Shown here: positions 37,522-47,064 of the stretch, piece after piece
Position numbering within the stretch: the stretch's first letter is position 1
Layout: the number at the start of each line of letters is the position of its first letter
Notes under the pieces: model-generated
Databases searched by the model: none
Seen by the model: only the letters and a program-made list of their open reading frames with translations
What the model was told of the DNA's origin: nothing
Position numbers and translations under genes: made by a program
Assembly: GCF_013282575.1 (NCBI RefSeq)
Contig: NZ_JAAAYE010000005.1
Coordinates: 1 to 64,000, forward strand
Source of the DNA: Paraburkholderia sp. NMBU_R16
GTDB taxonomy: Bacteria; Pseudomonadota; Gammaproteobacteria; Burkholderiales; Burkholderiaceae
Direction of reading: 5' to 3'
Length of the DNA stretch: 64,000 nt

Positions 37522-38962
37522 CGTTGCCCACCGCAAGCGCATCGCGCAAGGCCGCTGCCAGCCGCGCCGCTTCCTGCGCCGTTGCAACGTTCGTGAATCC
37601 CATCAGCAAGCCCTCCTGTTTCGCCTCCCCGAGGTAGCGCGGCGACAGCGCCTGGCAACTGAGCCCGGCACGTTGCGCACGTCTGGCGAGCGTTTCGTCG
37701 CTCGCCCTCCCCGCAAAGCGGGCCACGAGATGCATGCCGCCGCGCGCGAGATCGATCGTCACTCGCGCGCCGAAGGCGTCGGTCAATGCGGCGGCCAACA
37801 GTGCGCGGCGGTTGGCATAAAGCGCGCGCATTTTCTTCAGATGCCGCGAGAAATGCCCGTTGTCGATAAAGTCCGCCACGATGGCCTGGGTCACTCGCGC
37901 AACGTAGTTCGGCCAGATCTGCACGGACGCCGAGAACTGCTCGGTCAGCCCCTCGGGCAATACGAGGTAGCCGAGCGACAGCCCGGGGAACAAGACCTTC
38001 GAGAAACTGCCGGCATAGATGACGCGATCGGTCGTATCGCGGCTTTTCAATGCGGGCAGGGGCGGCCCGTGATAGTGGAATTCGCCGTCGTAATCGTCTT
38101 CCACGATCCACGCTTCATGACGCGATGCCCAATCGAGCAATTGCAGCCGGCGCGGCATCGACATCGATACGCCAAGCGGTGCCTGGTGAGACGGCGTGAC
38201 GACCGCCAGCCGCGCCTTCGGTGCTTCGCGAACGCCTTCGGCACTCACGAGTCCCTCATCGTCGACCGGCACCGCGCACGGGATCGCTCCCGCGCGTTCC
38301 AGCAGCGTTCGCGTCGGCGGATAACACGGATTCTCGACCCAGACGCGATCGCGCTGACGCAACAGCGTTTGCACGATCAGTGCGAGGGAAGCGCGGTAGC
38401 CCCCCGTCACGAGAACCTGCTCGGGGCGGCAAGGCACGCCGCGCGATACGAGCAGATAGGCCGCGATGGCCTGCCGCAACGGCAGGTACCCGCGCGGATC
38501 GCCGTAGGAGAGCTCGGGCGGAGAACTCGCGCGAATGCGTCTCGTCGCGAGGCGCGACCACAGTTTGCGCGGAAAGGCGTCGAGCGCGGGAATGCCAAGC
38601 TGCAACGGCAGCGGCGGCTCGGGGCTCGCGGCCATCGCGCCGGGGTCCACCGGCAGCCGGGCGTTGGCCGTCGCCTTCGCCGGCTGCCGTGCCGGCTGCT
38701 GCGCGAGATGGGGCGAGACGATGGTGCCGGCAGGGCCGCGCGCGAGCACGTAGCCCTCGCCAGCCAGCCGCTGATAGGCCGACTCCACCGTCCCTCGCGC
38801 GACACCGAGCTCGCTGGCCAGCGCGCGCGCCGACGCTAGCCGAGCGCCGGGTCGTAGCAGGTGCGCGTCGATTGCGTGACGCAAGCGGTCGTAGATTTGC
38901 TGCGACAACGCGATGCGCCGGTCGATGGGGCCGATCTTCAATGGTGGAGAAGGCTCTTTCAT
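37511..38962 (-). CDS. MocR/PdxR-type GntR regulator with aminotransferase domain
   Basis: A 483-residue fusion of a GntR winged helix (residues 20-85, ASELGVARGTVESAYQRL) to a fold-type I aminotransferase domain that binds PLP through Lys322 (SFSKVLFPG). Such proteins sense PLP or amino compounds; known members control pyridoxal, GABA or taurine genes. The gene is divergent from an epimerase-like gene and convergent with gbdR. No vitamin B6 genes are in view, so the target is unknown, perhaps the adjacent epimerase-like gene. Confidence 0.88.
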   Translation of the reverse strand: MKEPSPPLKIGPIDRRIALSQQIYDRLRHAIDAHLLRPGARLASARALASELGVARGTVESAYQRLAGEGYVLARGPAGTIVSPHLAQQPARQPAKATANARLPVDPGAMAASPEPPLPLQLGIPALDAFPRKLWSRLATRRIRASSPPELSYGDPRGYLPLRQAIAAYLLVSRGVPCRPEQVLVTGGYRASLALIVQTLLRQRDRVWVENPCYPPTRTLLERAGAIPCAVPVDDEGLVSAEGVREAPKARLAVVTPSHQAPLGVSMSMPRRLQLLDWASRHEAWIVEDDYDGEFHYHGPPLPALKSRDTTDRVIYAGSFSKVLFPGLSLGYLVLPEGLTEQFSASVQIWPNYVARVTQAIVADFIDNGHFSRHLKKMRALYANRRALLAAALTDAFGARVTIDLARGGMHLVARFAGRASDETLARRAQRAGLSCQALSPRYLGEAKQEGLLMGFTNVATAQEAARLAAALRDALAVGNVSA

Positions 38963-39087
38963 GGACTAGTCGTTTCGAGCGTTTTTGGCACTTTTCGGTG
39001 GGACATGATACGGCCACACTGCGAGGAACCGTCAACGTCGTTCGTCAACGTCGTCCGTCAATCTCATCCGATCCGGGAGCGCTTCTC

Positions 39088-39846
39088 ATGAGTACGACAC
39101 TCTTTCTGGCAGGCGCCGCCGGTGCCATTGGCAGCGCGCTCGTTCCGTTGCTCGTCGATTCGGGCTACACCGTGTATGGCACGACCCGCAAGCGAGAGCG
39201 TGCGGGCGAGATCGAGGCGATGGGCGCACAGCCTGTCATTGTCGATGTCTTCGATGCCACCGCGCTCGCACGCGAGATGCAGCGCATCGCCCCGGCGATC
39301 GTCGTGCATCAGTTGACCGACTTGCCGCCTGGCCTCGACCCCGCCCGCATGGCGGACGCCGTGACACGCAACGCGCGCATTCGCGACGAAGGCACGGCGA
39401 ATCTCGTCGCGGCGGCCCGCGCGGCCGGATGCCGACGATTCATTGCGCAAAGCATAGCGTGGGCGTATGCCTCGGGGCCGACGCCTCACGTCGAAACGTC
39501 GCCGCTCGATCTCGGTGCCGAGGGTGCCCGGGCGATCACGGTATACGGCGTGGCAGCACTCGAAGCGCGCGCGCTGAACGAGGCCGATCCGCGTTGGAAG
39601 GGAGCGGTTTTGCGCTACGGCAATCTCTACGGGCCGCGCACGGGCTTCGACGAGCCCACCGGGGCGAGCCCGGTCCATGTCGAAGCCGCCGCGTGGGCCG
39701 TCGTGCTGGCCCTGAGAAGCGAGGCGACCGGTGTGTTCAACATCACCGGGAATGGCGCGTTGGCCAGTAACGAAAAGGCCAAGCGCGTGCTCGGGTGGGA
39801 TCCTGCGTTACGCCTTGCGCCGCTGATTGACAGCGGTTTGGAGTAA
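39088..39846 (+). CDS. NAD-dependent epimerase/dehydratase-like protein
   Basis: A 252-residue extended-SDR-like protein. The N-terminal nucleotide motif is GAAGAIG (residues 9-15). The usual catalytic Tyr-x3-Lys is not clear: the corresponding stretch reads TVYGVAALEAR, so the Lys is missing and it may be a non-catalytic or atypical member (NmrA-like). The ATG at 39088 has GGGAG upstream; the frame open upstream runs antisense through the MocR gene. It is divergent from that regulator. Confidence 0.8.
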   Translation: MSTTLFLAGAAGAIGSALVPLLVDSGYTVYGTTRKRERAGEIEAMGAQPVIVDVFDATALAREMQRIAPAIVVHQLTDLPPGLDPARMADAVTRNARIRDEGTANLVAAARAAGCRRFIAQSIAWAYASGPTPHVETSPLDLGAEGARAITVYGVAALEARALNEADPRWKGAVLRYGNLYGPRTGFDEPTGASPVHVEAAAWAVVLALRSEATGVFNITGNGALASNEKAKRVLGWDPALRLAPLIDSGLE

Positions 39847-39906
39847 CTAGCCTTTCGGCGTGCTGACGATGAGTTCGCGCACTCCCGCGTCGCATTACGT
39901 CAGCGG

Positions 39907-40548
39907 CTATCGTCCTTCGCGGGCCGTGGCACAGATCATCGCCACGCCCGCCTCCGCTGTCGCTCGCAACGTGCTGCGCTTGTCCCCCGCGCGAGAGCGC
40001 AACGCGAGCGTATGAAGAATGGCCGAGGCGAGTTTAGAAAGTATCTTGGGATCGGTCGCATCGTCCAATTCCCCCTCTTCCTGCGCGCGGCGAATGCGCG
40101 CTTCGAACGACTTGTCGAACGTCAGCAGTCCTTTGCCGAGCACATTGCGCACTTCTTCGTCGTTGACGGCCTCGACCGCGGCTGTCCCAATCAGAAAACA
40201 GCCTTGCGCCGCACCGTCCGCCTCGAAGTAAAGCGCGAGCGCCAGATCGTAGATACGCATGAGCGCTTCGCGCAGAGGTAGGGGCGCGGCCAATTCGCGA
40301 TCCATCGCTTCGCGATTCGCGGCGACATAACGTTCGAGCGTTGCAAGATACAGCGCCCGCTTATCGCCGAATGCACCGTACAGGCTCGGGCGGTTCATGC
40401 CCGTCGCCTCGCTCAGGTCGTCGAGCGTCGTTGCGCTATAGCCCTTTTTCCAGAACGTATTGAGCGCCTGCCGCAGCGCTTCGTCGGCATCGTATGCACG
40501 CGGGCGCCCGCGCGGGCGCTTCGGTTCTCGCTCGTCTTTTTGTACCAT
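39907..40548 (-). CDS. TetR-family repressor
   Basis: A 213-residue TetR regulator with an N-terminal HTH (TTLDDLSEATGMNRPSLYGAF, residues about 40-60) and a C-terminal domain of the type that precedes oxidoreductase or GST genes. I start at the ATG at 40548; the upstream frame is antisense to the GST gene. It is divergent from the glutathione S-transferase gene over 75 AT-rich bases and should repress it and itself in response to an electrophile or solvent-like ligand. Confidence 0.88.
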   Translation of the reverse strand: MVQKDEREPKRPRGRPRAYDADEALRQALNTFWKKGYSATTLDDLSEATGMNRPSLYGAFGDKRALYLATLERYVAANREAMDRELAAPLPLREALMRIYDLALALYFEADGAAQGCFLIGTAAVEAVNDEEVRNVLGKGLLTFDKSFEARIRRAQEEGELDDATDPKILSKLASAILHTLALRSRAGDKRSTLRATAEAGVAMICATAREGR

Positions 40549-40599
40549 TTGAAACAAAATCCTTGACCACAAATATTTATGTGCAATATAGTACAAAAA
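40537..40599. promoter_or_regulatory. GST promoter and flanking inverted repeat
   Basis: TTGACC (40563-40568) and TATAGT (40587-40592) are 18 bases apart, pointing to the GST gene. The 9-mers TTTTTGTAC (40537-40545, overlapping the tetR start) and GTACAAAAA (40591-40599, overlapping the -10) are perfect inverted copies around it and may be TetR half-sites or sites for looping. Confidence 0.5.
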
Positions 40600-40623
40600 C
40601 AAACAAACGAGGAGGAAAGAGGA

Positions 40624-41277
40624 ATGGAATTGTATTTTTCGCCGCTCGCGTGTTCGATGGCCACCCGCATTGCGTTTTACGAAGCGGGCTATGAAGCCAC
40701 CTACATTCAGGTCGACACGAAGCGCAAGCAGCTCGAGAACGGCAGCGATTTTTTTTCGCTCAATCCGATGGGCCAAGTGCCGGTGCTGCGTACGGACGAG
40801 GGCGAGTTGCTCACCGAAAACACAGCGATCCTGCCGTACGTCTCCGATCGGTTTCCGCACGCACAGTTGGCGCCGGTGGGCAGCTTCCAGCGCGCACGTC
40901 TGCAGCAATGGCTAGGTTTCATCAGCACGGAACTGCATAGGGCGCTCTTCATACCGCTGCTCGACCCGAACGCCGGCGACGAAGTGAAGCGCTATTCCCG
41001 CGAGAAGATGGACATCCGCATGAATCTCTTGGCCGCCCGCTTTGCCGAGCACGAATGGCTGCTCGACGCATTCAGCGTGGCGGATGCATATCTCGCCGTC
41101 GTGCTCAACTGGGCGCGCTACTGCGATATCGATATCGGTCAATGGCCCACCATCGCAGCCTATTTCAAGCGGGTAACCGCGCGCCCCGCTGTCGCGCGGG
41201 CAATGAGCGAGGAATTCGCGCTATACCGCGAACAAGTCGAGCGGGAAAAGGAAAGGGCCAACGCAACGCGTGCTTGA
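40624..41277 (+). CDS. Glutathione S-transferase
   Basis: A 217-residue beta-class-like GST (MELYFSPLACSMATRI). Cys10 and Ser11 sit where beta-class enzymes have their catalytic Cys, NPMGQVPVL is the cis-Pro loop and ENTAILPYV contacts glutathione. The C-terminal helical domain has the conserved SVADAYL N-capping motif. The strong GAGGAGGAAAGAGGA leader precedes the ATG. It is divergently controlled with the TetR gene and probably detoxifies electrophiles. Confidence 0.9.
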   Translation: MELYFSPLACSMATRIAFYEAGYEATYIQVDTKRKQLENGSDFFSLNPMGQVPVLRTDEGELLTENTAILPYVSDRFPHAQLAPVGSFQRARLQQWLGFISTELHRALFIPLLDPNAGDEVKRYSREKMDIRMNLLAARFAEHEWLLDAFSVADAYLAVVLNWARYCDIDIGQWPTIAAYFKRVTARPAVARAMSEEFALYREQVEREKERANATRA

Positions 41278-41303
41278 AGCGCACGAAGGCAAGGAAGCCA
41301 AGC

Positions 41304-41353
41304 GCGATGGAGCGCACGCAAACGCCGGACTGCGCGCCTGCCGGCTCCATCGC
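41304..41353. terminator. Long hairpin between convergent GST and fdhA
   Basis: Perfect 10-bp arms GCGATGGAGC (41304-41313) and GCTCCATCGC (41344-41353), with a GC-rich internal loop that can pair further. It lies in the gap between two converging genes. No T-run, so only terminator-like. Confidence 0.4.
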
Positions 41354-41368
41354 TTGCTGGTGTCGGCG

Positions 41369-42565
41369 TCAAGCCGCCTTCAGGATGCCATGCGGATCGA
41401 TCACGTATTTGCGCGGCGCGCCGCCGTCGAATTTGCGATAACCCTCAGGTGCCTGATCGAGGGAGATCACCGTGACATTGACGATCTTGGCGATCGGCAG
41501 CTTGTCCCAGAGGATCGCCTGCATCAGATTGCGGTTGTACTTCATGACCGGCGTCTGGCCCGTATGGAACGAATGGGACTTCGCCCAGCCCAGTCCAAAA
41601 CGCAAGCTCAAACTGCCGCGGCGCGCAGCGGCATCGGCCGAACCCGGATCGTCCGTCACATAAAGCCCCGGAATGCCGATCGCGCCCGCCGCACGCGTGA
41701 TTTCCATCAGCGAATTGAGTACGGTGGCGGGTGCCTCGTCGCCGTGCGCGCTACCGTGCCCATGCGCCTCGAAGCCCACGCAATCGACGGCGCAATCCAC
41801 TTCCGGCTTGCCGAGTATGGCCGCGATCTGCTCGCCAAGCGTCGCATCCAGCGACAAATCCACCGTCTCGAACCCCATCTCCCGCGCATGCGCGAGACGT
41901 TCGGCGTTCATATCGCCGACGATCGTGCACGCAGCCCCGAGCAGTCGCGCCGACGCGGCCGCCGCCATACCCACGGGGCCCGCCCCGGCGATATACACGG
42001 TAGAGCCCGGCTTCACACCGGCGGTAACGGCGCCGTGATAGCCGGTCGGCAAAATATCGGACAAGCAGGTGAGATCGCGAATCTTGGACAACGCCTGATC
42101 GCGGTCGGGAAATTTCAGCAGATTGAAGTCGGCGTACGGCACGAGCACATACTCGGCCTGCCCGCCGATCCATCCGCCCATGTCGACATAGCCATACGCG
42201 CCGCCGGCGCGCGAAGGGTTGACGTTCAGACACACGCCCGTGTGTTGATCCTTGCACATCGGACAGCGCCCGCAGGCGACATTGAACGGGACGGAAACGA
42301 GATCGCCGATCGATAGCGTCTCGACGTCACGGCCGATTTCGACGACCTCACCCGTAATCTCATGCCCGAGTACGAGACCGACGGGCGCTGTCGTGCGTCC
42401 GCGCACCATGTGCTGATCGGAGCCGCAGATGTTCGTGCTGACCACCTTCAAGATCACGCCGTGCTGGATCGAGCGGCCGCTCGGGTCCACCATCTTCGGG
42501 TAATCGATCGACTGCACGTCGACTTTGCCCGGCCCCATATACACCACACCTCGGTTGCTGCTCAT
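41369..42565 (-). CDS. fdhA: Glutathione-independent formaldehyde dehydrogenase
   Basis: A 398-residue zinc alcohol dehydrogenase-family enzyme that matches Pseudomonas putida FdhA in length and text (MSSNRGVVYMGPGKVDV...). Cys47 and the GHE motif hold the catalytic zinc, the four-Cys structural zinc loop (CGRCPMCKDQHTGVC) follows, and GAGPVG is the NAD motif. It oxidises formaldehyde to formate with NAD. Each oxidative demethylation of betaine, dimethylglycine and sarcosine can release formaldehyde, so it is the detoxifying arm of the pathway. The ATG at 42565 has GGAG nine bases upstream, better than an ATG five codons earlier. Divergent from betB. Confidence 0.94.
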   Translation of the reverse strand: MSSNRGVVYMGPGKVDVQSIDYPKMVDPSGRSIQHGVILKVVSTNICGSDQHMVRGRTTAPVGLVLGHEITGEVVEIGRDVETLSIGDLVSVPFNVACGRCPMCKDQHTGVCLNVNPSRAGGAYGYVDMGGWIGGQAEYVLVPYADFNLLKFPDRDQALSKIRDLTCLSDILPTGYHGAVTAGVKPGSTVYIAGAGPVGMAAAASARLLGAACTIVGDMNAERLAHAREMGFETVDLSLDATLGEQIAAILGKPEVDCAVDCVGFEAHGHGSAHGDEAPATVLNSLMEITRAAGAIGIPGLYVTDDPGSADAAARRGSLSLRFGLGWAKSHSFHTGQTPVMKYNRNLMQAILWDKLPIAKIVNVTVISLDQAPEGYRKFDGGAPRKYVIDPHGILKAA

Positions 42566-42811
42566 CGTAAGCGTCTCCATGTCTTCGAAGAAATTTCGCG
42601 CGCGGCTCCATCAGACCGGCCGCGCACGGTGTCCCACGCGTTGCAGCGTAGTCCTCAATGCGCCGCGGCGATCCATCCAAACGCGACATGTCTTTGCCGG
42701 AACCCGACATGCCCATCCCGATGAGTCCCTTATCGATTGAACGCGTGGCGCAAAACGCCTATCGTGGAAGCCTTCGCGGCCCACCGTCACCGTTCGTTGG
42801 AGGTTCATTCG

Positions 42812-44290
42812 ATGGCCCAGTCTTCCGTCTACGGCCTGAAGCAGCTCTATATCGACGGCACCTATTGCGATGCCACCAGCGGCACGACGTTCGATACATT
42901 CGATCCCGCCACCGGCGCGCACCTTGCCACCGTCCAGCAAGCGAGTCAGGCCGATATCGACCGAGCCGTTGCCGCCGCGCGCGAAGGGCAGCGCCAATGG
43001 GCCGCGCTCGGCGCCATGGCGCGCTCGCGTATCCTCAGGCGTGCCGTCGAAATTCTGCGTGCGCGCAACGATGCGCTCGCGGAGCTCGAAATGCGCGACA
43101 CGGGCAAGCCGATCGCGGAGACGCGCAGCGTCGATATCGTCACCGGTGCCGACGTCATCGAGTACTACGCCGGTCTTGCGCCCGCGCTCGAAGGCACGCA
43201 AATCCCGCTGCGCGAAGACTCCTTCGTCTACACGCGCCGTGAGCCGCTCGGCGTATGCGCCGGTATCGGCGCATGGAACTACCCCATACAGATCGCCTGC
43301 TGGAAATCGGCGCCCGCGCTTGCAGCCGGCAATGCAATGATCTTCAAGCCGAGCGAAGTGACGCCGCTTTCGGCGCTGGAACTGGCCGCCATCTACACGG
43401 AAGCTGGCGTGCCGCCCGGTGTCTTCAACGTCGTGCAAGGCGACGGTCGCGTCGGTGCCATGCTCGCGATGCACGAGGGCATCGCCAAAGTCTCGTTCAC
43501 GGGCGGCGTGGAAACGGGGAAAAAGGTCATGTCGGTTGCAGGCGCATCGTCGCTCAAGGACGTGACGATGGAGCTCGGCGGAAAATCGCCGTTGATCGTT
43601 TTCGACGATGCGGACCTCGCGCGTGCCGCCGATATCGCGGTCACCGCCAATTTCTTCAGCGCGGGCCAGGTCTGTACGAACGGTACGCGCGTGTTCGTGC
43701 ATCGCTCGGTCAAGACCGAATTCGAGACGCTCGTGGCCGAGCGTGTCCAGCGCATCCGCATCGGCAAACCGTCCGATCCGCAGACGAATTTCGGCCCGCT
43801 CGCCAGCGCGGCCCAGCTCGACAAGGTGCTCGGCTATATCGAAAGCGGCAAGCGCGAGGGCGCGCGGCTCGTGGCAGGCGGGATGCGGCTCGTCGACGGC
43901 GATTTCGCGCAGGGGCAGTACGTGGCGCCGACGGTCTTTGCCGATTGCCGCGACGACATGCGCATCGTGCGCGAGGAGATTTTCGGCCCCGTCATGTGTC
44001 TGCTCGATTTCGACGACGAAACGCAGGTCATCGCCCGCGCGAACGCGACACACTTCGGCCTCGCCGCCGGCGTCGTCACCGAAAGCCTTGCACGCGCGCA
44101 TCGCACGATCCACCGGCTCGAAGCCGGTATCTGCTGGATCAATACATGGGGGGAATCGCCGGCCGAAATGCCCGTGGGCGGATACAAGCAATCGGGCATT
44201 GGCCGCGAAAACGGTTTGACCACGCTCGAGCACTACACGCAGATCAAATCGGTTCAGGTCGAACTCGGGCCGTACCGGCCTGCCTTTTGA
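42812..44290 (+). CDS. betB: Betaine aldehyde dehydrogenase
   Basis: A 492-residue ALDH that oxidises betaine aldehyde to glycine betaine with NAD(P). Asn in GAWNYP, Glu in ELGG and catalytic Cys288 ([10 protein letters not shown]) are all present; the N-terminal text [16 protein letters not shown] is typical of burkholderia BetB. GGAGG nine bases before the ATG fixes the start. betA follows after six bases. No betI repressor lies next to the pair, unlike the classical betIBA order, so GbdR or another regulator may act here. Confidence 0.95.
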   Translation: MAQSSVYGLKQLYIDGTYCDATSGTTFDTFDPATGAHLATVQQASQADIDRAVAAAREGQRQWAALGAMARSRILRRAVEILRARNDALAELEMRDTGKPIAETRSVDIVTGADVIEYYAGLAPALEGTQIPLREDSFVYTRREPLGVCAGIGAWNYPIQIACWKSAPALAAGNAMIFKPSEVTPLSALELAAIYTEAGVPPGVFNVVQGDGRVGAMLAMHEGIAKVSFTGGVETGKKVMSVAGASSLKDVTMELGGKSPLIVFDDADLARAADIAVTANFFSAGQVCTNGTRVFVHRSVKTEFETLVAERVQRIRIGKPSDPQTNFGPLASAAQLDKVLGYIESGKREGARLVAGGMRLVDGDFAQGQYVAPTVFADCRDDMRIVREEIFGPVMCLLDFDDETQVIARANATHFGLAAGVVTESLARAHRTIHRLEAGICWINTWGESPAEMPVGGYKQSGIGRENGLTTLEHYTQIKSVQVELGPYRPAF

Positions 44291-44296
44291 AAGGGG

Positions 44297-46003
44297 ATGC
44301 GCTTGAACACCAGCGAATTCGACTACATCGTGATTGGCGCCGGCTCGGCCGGCAATGTGCTGGCCACACGGCTGACCGAGGATGCCGATGTGAGCGTGCT
44401 GCTGCTCGAAGCGGGCGGTCCGGACTACCGCTTCGACTTCAGCACGCAGATGCCGGCCGCGCTCGCCTATCCGCTGCAAGGACGCCGCTACAACTGGGCC
44501 TATGAAACGGAGCCTGAGCCGCATATGAACCACCGCCGAATGGAGTGCGGGCGCGGCAAAGGCCTGGGCGGCTCGTCGTTGATCAATGGCATGTGCTATA
44601 TCCGCGGCAATGCGCTCGATTACGACGGGTGGGCCCAGATAAAAGGCCTCGAGGATTGGACCTATCTCGATTGCCTGCCCTACTTCAAGAAGGCCGAGAC
44701 GCGCGACGTGGGACCCAACGCGTATCACGGCGGCGACGGTCCCGTTCACGTCACGACGAGCAAGCCCGGCAACAACCCGCTTTTCGGAGCGATGGTGGAA
44801 GCCGGCGTGCAAGCCGGTTATCCGCGCACCGACGATCTGAACGGTTATCGGCAGGAAGGCTTCGGCCCGATGGATCGCACTGTCACGGCGCACGGCCGCC
44901 GTGCCAGCACGGCACGCGGCTATCTCGATCAGGCACGCGAGCGGCCGAACCTCACGATCGTCACCCATGCGTTGACCGATCGCATTCTGTTCTCGGGCAA
45001 GCGGGCGGTTGGGGTCGCTTACTGGCATCGCGACTCGGAGGTCAAAGCGCATGCACGCCGTGAGGTGTTGCTGTGTTCAGGCGCCATCGCTTCGCCGCAG
45101 ATCTTGCAACGCTCGGGCGTCGGTCCCGGCGAATGGCTGCGCGAGCTCGAGATTCCTGTCGTGCTCGATCTGCCGGGCGTCGGCCGCAATTTGCAGGACC
45201 ATCTGGAGATGTATCTGCAATACGAGTGCAAGGAACCCGTATCGCTCTATCCGGCGCTCAAGTGGTACAACCAGCCCGCCATCGGGCTCGAATGGCTCGC
45301 GAAAGGCACGGGCCTCGGGGCCAGCAATCACTTCGAGGCCGGCGGATTCATTCGCACGCGCGACGACGATCTTTGGCCGAACATTCAATATCATTTCCTG
45401 CCGATAGCGATCAATTACAACGGCTCGAATGCTATCGACATGCATGGCTTTCAAGCGCATGTCGGCTCGATGCGCTCGCCGAGCCGCGGGAGAGTGAAGC
45501 TACGGTCGCGCGATCCGCGCGCTCATCCGAGCATCTTGTTCAACTACATGGCGGAGCCGCTCGATTGGCGCGAGTTTCGTGATGCTATCCGGATCACACG
45601 TGAAATCATCGCGCAACCCGCGCTCGATCGGTACCGCGGACGCGAGCTGAGTCCGGGTGCCGATCTAAAGAGCGACCGGGAACTCGATGCGTTCGTTCGC
45701 TCACGTGCTGAAACCGCGTTTCATCCGTCGTGCTCATGCCCAATGGGGTATGACGGGATGGCGGTCGTCGATACCGAAGCCCGCGTGCATGGTATCGATG
45801 GTTTGCGTGTCGTCGATGCGTCGATCATGCCGATCATCACGACAGGCAATCTGAACGCACCGACGATCATGCTGGCCGAGAAAATCGCCGACAAGATTCG
45901 CGCACGCAAGCCGCTGGCGCGCGCCGATGTGCCTTACTATGTCGCGAAAGGGACGCCGGCATGCCAGCGTGGCACGAAACTGGCTGGTACGGTCGACGTC
46001 TGA
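44297..46003 (+). CDS. betA: Choline dehydrogenase
   Basis: A 568-residue GMC oxidoreductase that oxidises choline to betaine aldehyde and on to betaine at the membrane. The FAD motif GAGSAG is at residues 14-19 and the C-terminal active-site His lies in [10 protein letters not shown]. The ATG at 44297 directly abuts the AAGGGG Shine-Dalgarno sequence (no spacing), whereas a TTG at 44303 is six bases from it and gives the family-typical start [14 protein letters not shown]; the TTG may be the real initiator. Coupled to betB; a DUF305 gene follows after 19 bases. Confidence 0.95.
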   Translation: MRLNTSEFDYIVIGAGSAGNVLATRLTEDADVSVLLLEAGGPDYRFDFSTQMPAALAYPLQGRRYNWAYETEPEPHMNHRRMECGRGKGLGGSSLINGMCYIRGNALDYDGWAQIKGLEDWTYLDCLPYFKKAETRDVGPNAYHGGDGPVHVTTSKPGNNPLFGAMVEAGVQAGYPRTDDLNGYRQEGFGPMDRTVTAHGRRASTARGYLDQARERPNLTIVTHALTDRILFSGKRAVGVAYWHRDSEVKAHARREVLLCSGAIASPQILQRSGVGPGEWLRELEIPVVLDLPGVGRNLQDHLEMYLQYECKEPVSLYPALKWYNQPAIGLEWLAKGTGLGASNHFEAGGFIRTRDDDLWPNIQYHFLPIAINYNGSNAIDMHGFQAHVGSMRSPSRGRVKLRSRDPRAHPSILFNYMAEPLDWREFRDAIRITREIIAQPALDRYRGRELSPGADLKSDRELDAFVRSRAETAFHPSCSCPMGYDGMAVVDTEARVHGIDGLRVVDASIMPIITTGNLNAPTIMLAEKIADKIRARKPLARADVPYYVAKGTPACQRGTKLAGTVDV

Positions 46004-46022
46004 ACGTCCAGGAGATTTCAAC

Positions 46023-46430
46023 GTGCCCAATCGTCTCGCCTGTCGTCTCGCGCTCATTGGCGCGAGCATCGTATGGGGCCTGTCGGCCATGCCTGCAGGT
46101 GCCCAACAAGCTGCCTCGATGCCTGGCATGGATATGTCGCATGCGGCGGGCACGACGCCCGGCGGTTCCAGCGATGCCTCCTCGCAGGCTTTCAGGGATG
46201 CCGATCAGAAAATGATGCAGAACATGAATTCGCCGAGTTATACCGGCGATGCGGACAAGGACTTCGTCTCGCATATGATTCCGCACCATCAAGGGGCAAT
46301 CGACATGGCTCAGGTCGAGCTCAAGTATGGGAAAGATCCCATATTGCGGCGCCTGGCTCATCAGATCATCAAGGCGCAGCAGGACGAAATCAAGCTCATG
46401 CAGCGTTGGCAGGAGAAACGGGCTCAGTAG
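46023..46430 (+). CDS. Exported DUF305 (CopM-like) protein
   Basis: A 135-residue protein with a signal peptide (residues 1-28, cleavage near AGA-QQ), a Met/His-rich linker (MPGMDMSH) and the DUF305 core with DFVSHMIPHHQGAIDMA. The fold is a ferritin-like helical bundle; relatives bind copper or silver in the periplasm. The start is a GTG at 46023, chosen because AGGAG stands eight bases before it; the in-frame ATG codons further upstream lie inside betA. It is 19 bases after betA and may be read through from it, an unexpected neighbour with no obvious link to choline. Confidence 0.82.
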   Translation: MPNRLACRLALIGASIVWGLSAMPAGAQQAASMPGMDMSHAAGTTPGGSSDASSQAFRDADQKMMQNMNSPSYTGDADKDFVSHMIPHHQGAIDMAQVELKYGKDPILRRLAHQIIKAQQDEIKLMQRWQEKRAQ

Positions 46431-46465
46431 TGCGGCAGGACTGGGGTAACGCCCGCGGCACGTAC

Positions 46466-46756
46466 TCACGCATGCGCAACTCGGGTTGTCAGCTCGAGGC
46501 CCAGCGCTTTCATTACCGACAGCATTGTTTTCAGCGTCGGATTGCCTCGCTCACTGAAGGAACGATAGAGCTGCTCGCGCGAAAGCCCCGTTTGCCCTGC
46601 GATCTGCGCCATGCCCTTCGCTCGGGCCACCACACCCAGCGCATGCGCGATGTAGCCTGCATCGTTCGTCTCGAATGCCGCAGCCATGAACTCCGCCATC
46701 GCTGCTTCACTGCCTAGATCCTCCGCCGGATCATAGACTGTCAATTTTTCGGCCAT
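46466..46756 (-). CDS. Antitoxin of a RelE-type addiction module (orphaned)
   Basis: A 96-residue HTH protein of the probable addiction-module antidote family (DPAEDLGSEAAMAEFM opening, GLSREQLYRSFSERGNP recognition part). In intact modules it neutralises and co-represses the toxin encoded just upstream. Here the toxin frame is broken by two frameshifts, leaving the antitoxin as the intact partner. Its ATG starts one base after the toxin stop. Confidence 0.87.
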   Translation of the reverse strand: MAEKLTVYDPAEDLGSEAAMAEFMAAAFETNDAGYIAHALGVVARAKGMAQIAGQTGLSREQLYRSFSERGNPTLKTMLSVMKALGLELTTRVAHA

Positions 46757-46757
46757 T

Positions 46758-47063
46758 TCACTCTCCCAACTCGTTCAACAAACGCTTGGCTAACTCGATG
46801 TCCTTCGCTTGGCCGTTCTTTGTGCCGCCGCACAATAAAATGACAATCGTATTGCCCCGTCTATGGAAGTAGATGCGGTAGCCCGGCCCATAGTGAAGGC
46901 GCAACTCGCAAACCCCTTGTCCGACCGACTGCGCATCCCCGTGTGTCCGTAAGCCAAACGGTCCAACCGCGACGCGATCAGCGCCCGGGCGCGCTCGTCC
47001 TTCAGCCGCAAGCGCCACCGTCGAAAGGTTTCGGTTTCCCTAAGCTCGCTTATCGTAAGGCAT
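46758..47063 (-). pseudogene. RelE-type toxin broken by two frameshifts
   Basis: Three pieces in different frames make one addiction-module killer protein. From the ATG at 47063 only MPY is in frame before a 2-base deficit; then TISELRETETFRRWRL through LDRLAYGHTG reads in a second frame; a further 1-base deficit in the GGGG at about 46942-46945 moves to the third piece, AQSVGQGVCELRLHYGPGYR to LLCGGTKNGQAKDI. Together they restore the roughly 100-residue family sequence. Without repair the ATG frame stops after seven codons. A shorter frame using only the C-terminal part lacks the N-terminal helices. Confidence 0.8.
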
Positions 47064-47064
47064 A

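Noticed and set aside
42611-45052. An 813-codon open frame antisense to betB and betA
   Set aside because: It spans two well-identified genes and the gap between them and shows no domain; a typical high-GC shadow frame.
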